Below, one piece after another: positions 15,868 through 17,500 of a stretch of DNA of 17,500 nucleotides. The DNA is from Botryococcus braunii. Taxonomy: Eukaryota > Chlorophyta > Trebouxiophyceae. Numbering within the stretch: position 1 is the stretch's first letter; every line of letters begins with the position of its first letter. The stretch is from assembly GCA_002005505.1 (NCBI GenBank), contig KV908586.1:176385-193884 (forward strand). Reading direction: 5' to 3'. The notes beneath the pieces were generated by a model. It was not told the origin of the DNA and made no database searches. It saw nothing but the letters and a program-made list of their open reading frames with translations. The position numbers were made by a program, and so were the translations under genes.

Positions 15868-16385
15868 AGGGGGCTCATGTGACTGGGGCTTATGCCACAG
15901 GGTCTGGCACAGGGTTCGGAATCAGAAGGATAGTATGGCACATGGACTCATGTGACTGGGGCTCATGGCCCAGGGTCTTGGCACAGGGGCTGGAACCAGA
16001 AGTAGAGTATGCCGCATGGACTCATGTGACTGGGGCTCACGGCACAGGGTCTGGCACAGGTTTTCGGCACAGGGCCCGGATTCAGAAGGAGAGTATGGCA
16101 CATGGACTCATGTGACTGGGGCTCAATGGCACAGGGTCGGGCACAGGGTTTTGGCACAGGGTCTGGAATCTGAAGGGCTCATGCTGCTGAGGAGGGTTCA
16201 CGGCAATCTTGTGTCACAGGGACTCGGGGGACTGGGACTCATGTCCCAGGGTCTTGGATCACATGGAGTCACGTGACTGGGGCTCAGGGCACCTTATGTC
16301 ACAGGGACTCATGTGACTGGGCCTCACGGCACAGGGTCCTGTGTCACATGGGCTCCTGAGCCTCATGGCACAGGGTCTTTGGGTA
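15868..16385. repeat. Minisatellite, 72-87-bp units (CATGTGACTGGGGCTCATGGCACAGGG)
   Basis: About seven imperfect units. CATGTGACTGGG recurs at about 15878, 15950, 16023 and 16110, and related CACGTGACTGG and CATGTGACTGGGCCTC at about 16270 and 16311. Each unit contains variable numbers of the subrepeat GGCACAGGGTCT. One unit carries the 12-bp palindrome AGTCACGTGACT (16267-16278). Because the units are largely stop-free, long ORFs are read from both strands; these are not genes. Confidence 0.85.
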
Positions 16386-16683
16386 ATGTGATTTTCATAG
16401 CAATTGCTTTGCGGCATTTCACAGAAATGGGAAATTCACCAATGAAGAAGAAACCCCCCCCCCTTTTAAAAAATCCCCCCTTTATTCTTTAAAAACATCC
16501 TTAAGGCAGAAGAATTACATTAAAATCCTCCGTGACACGGCCACCGGGAGGAATGGTCCTGCGGCTAAGTGCATTGAAACATATGCCCCAGGCAGGGCCT
16601 TAGGGCTTTCGGCTTCTAGACAGCTTCGCATTGGCAAGCGCCGCATCATGTAACAGGGATCTGCGAAAATGAGGCGTGGTAAG
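16386..16683. other. Unique sequence, nothing recognised
   Basis: AT- and C-run-rich sequence (16453-16500: C-run, TTTTAAAAAA, C-run, TTTATTCTTTAAAAA) is followed by unique DNA without a supported ORF, RNA gene or repeat. Confidence 0.5.
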
Positions 16684-17083
<400 letters not shown>

Positions 17084-17086
<3 letters not shown>

Positions 17087-17500
17087 CGGCAAAAGTGACA
17101 AGGTTCACAATATACATCAATATATGTACTCGCAACCGCACATACTTGCCTACAATGCATACATAAGCTCCATCTGCTCTCAGAAAGTTAGTTCAACAAT
17201 AAGAAGCTCGTTTCTGACAATGGTGCTGTCGTCGTTGAGTTGACTAGCAAGTGTCTAGTCTGGACTTTTGCAAGCATATTAAGTATTAATTAAGTATTTA
17301 CTGGAGAATTTTATGTTTCTTGGTGAGGCAAAAATGAGGAGGTTGCTGCGGAGCAACTCTGGTGAAGCAGGTGGACATGTTCCCTTTCTGCCGCTCTGGT
17401 CGGCGGCGTCACCGAGCCCGAACGGCCATTTGGTTTCGAACCACCCGGGGTAGGGAATCGAGTGACACACAGCGTGCGTCACAACCCCGCAAGGGAAGTC
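17084..17500. other. Unique sequence, nothing recognised
   Basis: No supported gene. The only ORF of note (67 codons on the minus strand, 17279-17482) has no recognisable motif. On the minus strand GGTTCGAAACC (near 17436-17446) resembles a tRNA B box but no tRNA fold surrounds it. Confidence 0.5.

Noticed and set aside
15282..15955. Overlapping 216- and 219-codon ORFs on both strands
   Set aside because: They are open only because of C/G runs and the stop-poor minisatellite. They have no domain and they overlap each other.
17425..17450. tRNA or SINE on the minus strand (B-box-like GGTTCGAAACC)
   Set aside because: The consensus is off at one position, no stable T-arm or acceptor stem surrounds it, and no A box is found.

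Overview
Eukaryotic genomic DNA. The evidence is spliceosomal GT-AG junctions, long dinucleotide microsatellites, minisatellites in introns and a complete Ty1/copia LTR retrotransposon. No prokaryotic operon or RNA gene was seen. The host cannot be named from this window. One weak clue is the retrotransposon's primer-binding site, GGTTATGGGCCCAC. It fits an initiator tRNA-Met anticodon arm of the GTGGG/CCCAC type that I recall from land plants and green algae, and fits the CTGGG/CCCAG animal type one base less well. A green alga or another aquatic eukaryote is possible but unproven.

Layout. Positions 1-1594 hold open stretches without a gene I can defend; a good splice donor lies at 1594/1595. 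Positions 1595-2061 are unusually rich in GTAC. Positions 2062-2562 look like three exons (A, B, C) separated by two short GT-AG introns of 105 and 109 bp. They are followed 27 bp later by 2590-2876, a 287-bp copy of exactly A+B+C with both introns removed at the splice sites (4 mismatches). This local spliced copy is the most unusual structure in the window. It runs on into an open reading frame to about 3170 and then a C-run/(CA)n tract.

From about 3430 to 15550 a + strand host gene can be assembled from exons that mostly begin and end in phase 0. They are about 3427-3538, 3767-3841, possibly 4429-4581, then 5060-5224, 6178-6345, a disrupted exon at 7438-7488 plus 14730-14840, and possibly 15488-15546. 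The three best exons encode 54-56 codons each of Ala/Glu/Leu/Gln-rich, probably coiled-coil protein. The introns are filled with (GT)n, (CT)n, (CA)n and poly-T tracts and degenerate minisatellites.

A 7236-bp Ty1/copia element (7489-14724) sits inside the sixth of these exons, in the same orientation as the host gene. It has two 879-bp LTRs with no difference I could find, a 5-bp target duplication (GAGGG), a copia-type primer-binding site, a polypurine tract and one uninterrupted 1714-codon Gag-Pol frame with all catalytic motifs. The insertion looks very young and possibly active. The host frame meets TGA at the second codon of the LTR, so this allele should be truncated. Each LTR also carries an internal 141-bp perfect direct repeat.

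Downstream (15547-17500) there are degenerate repeats, a 72-87-bp minisatellite, a 400-bp compound (GTGA)n-(GA)n-(GGGA)n-(GA)n-(GT)n tract, and about 400 bp in which I recognise nothing.
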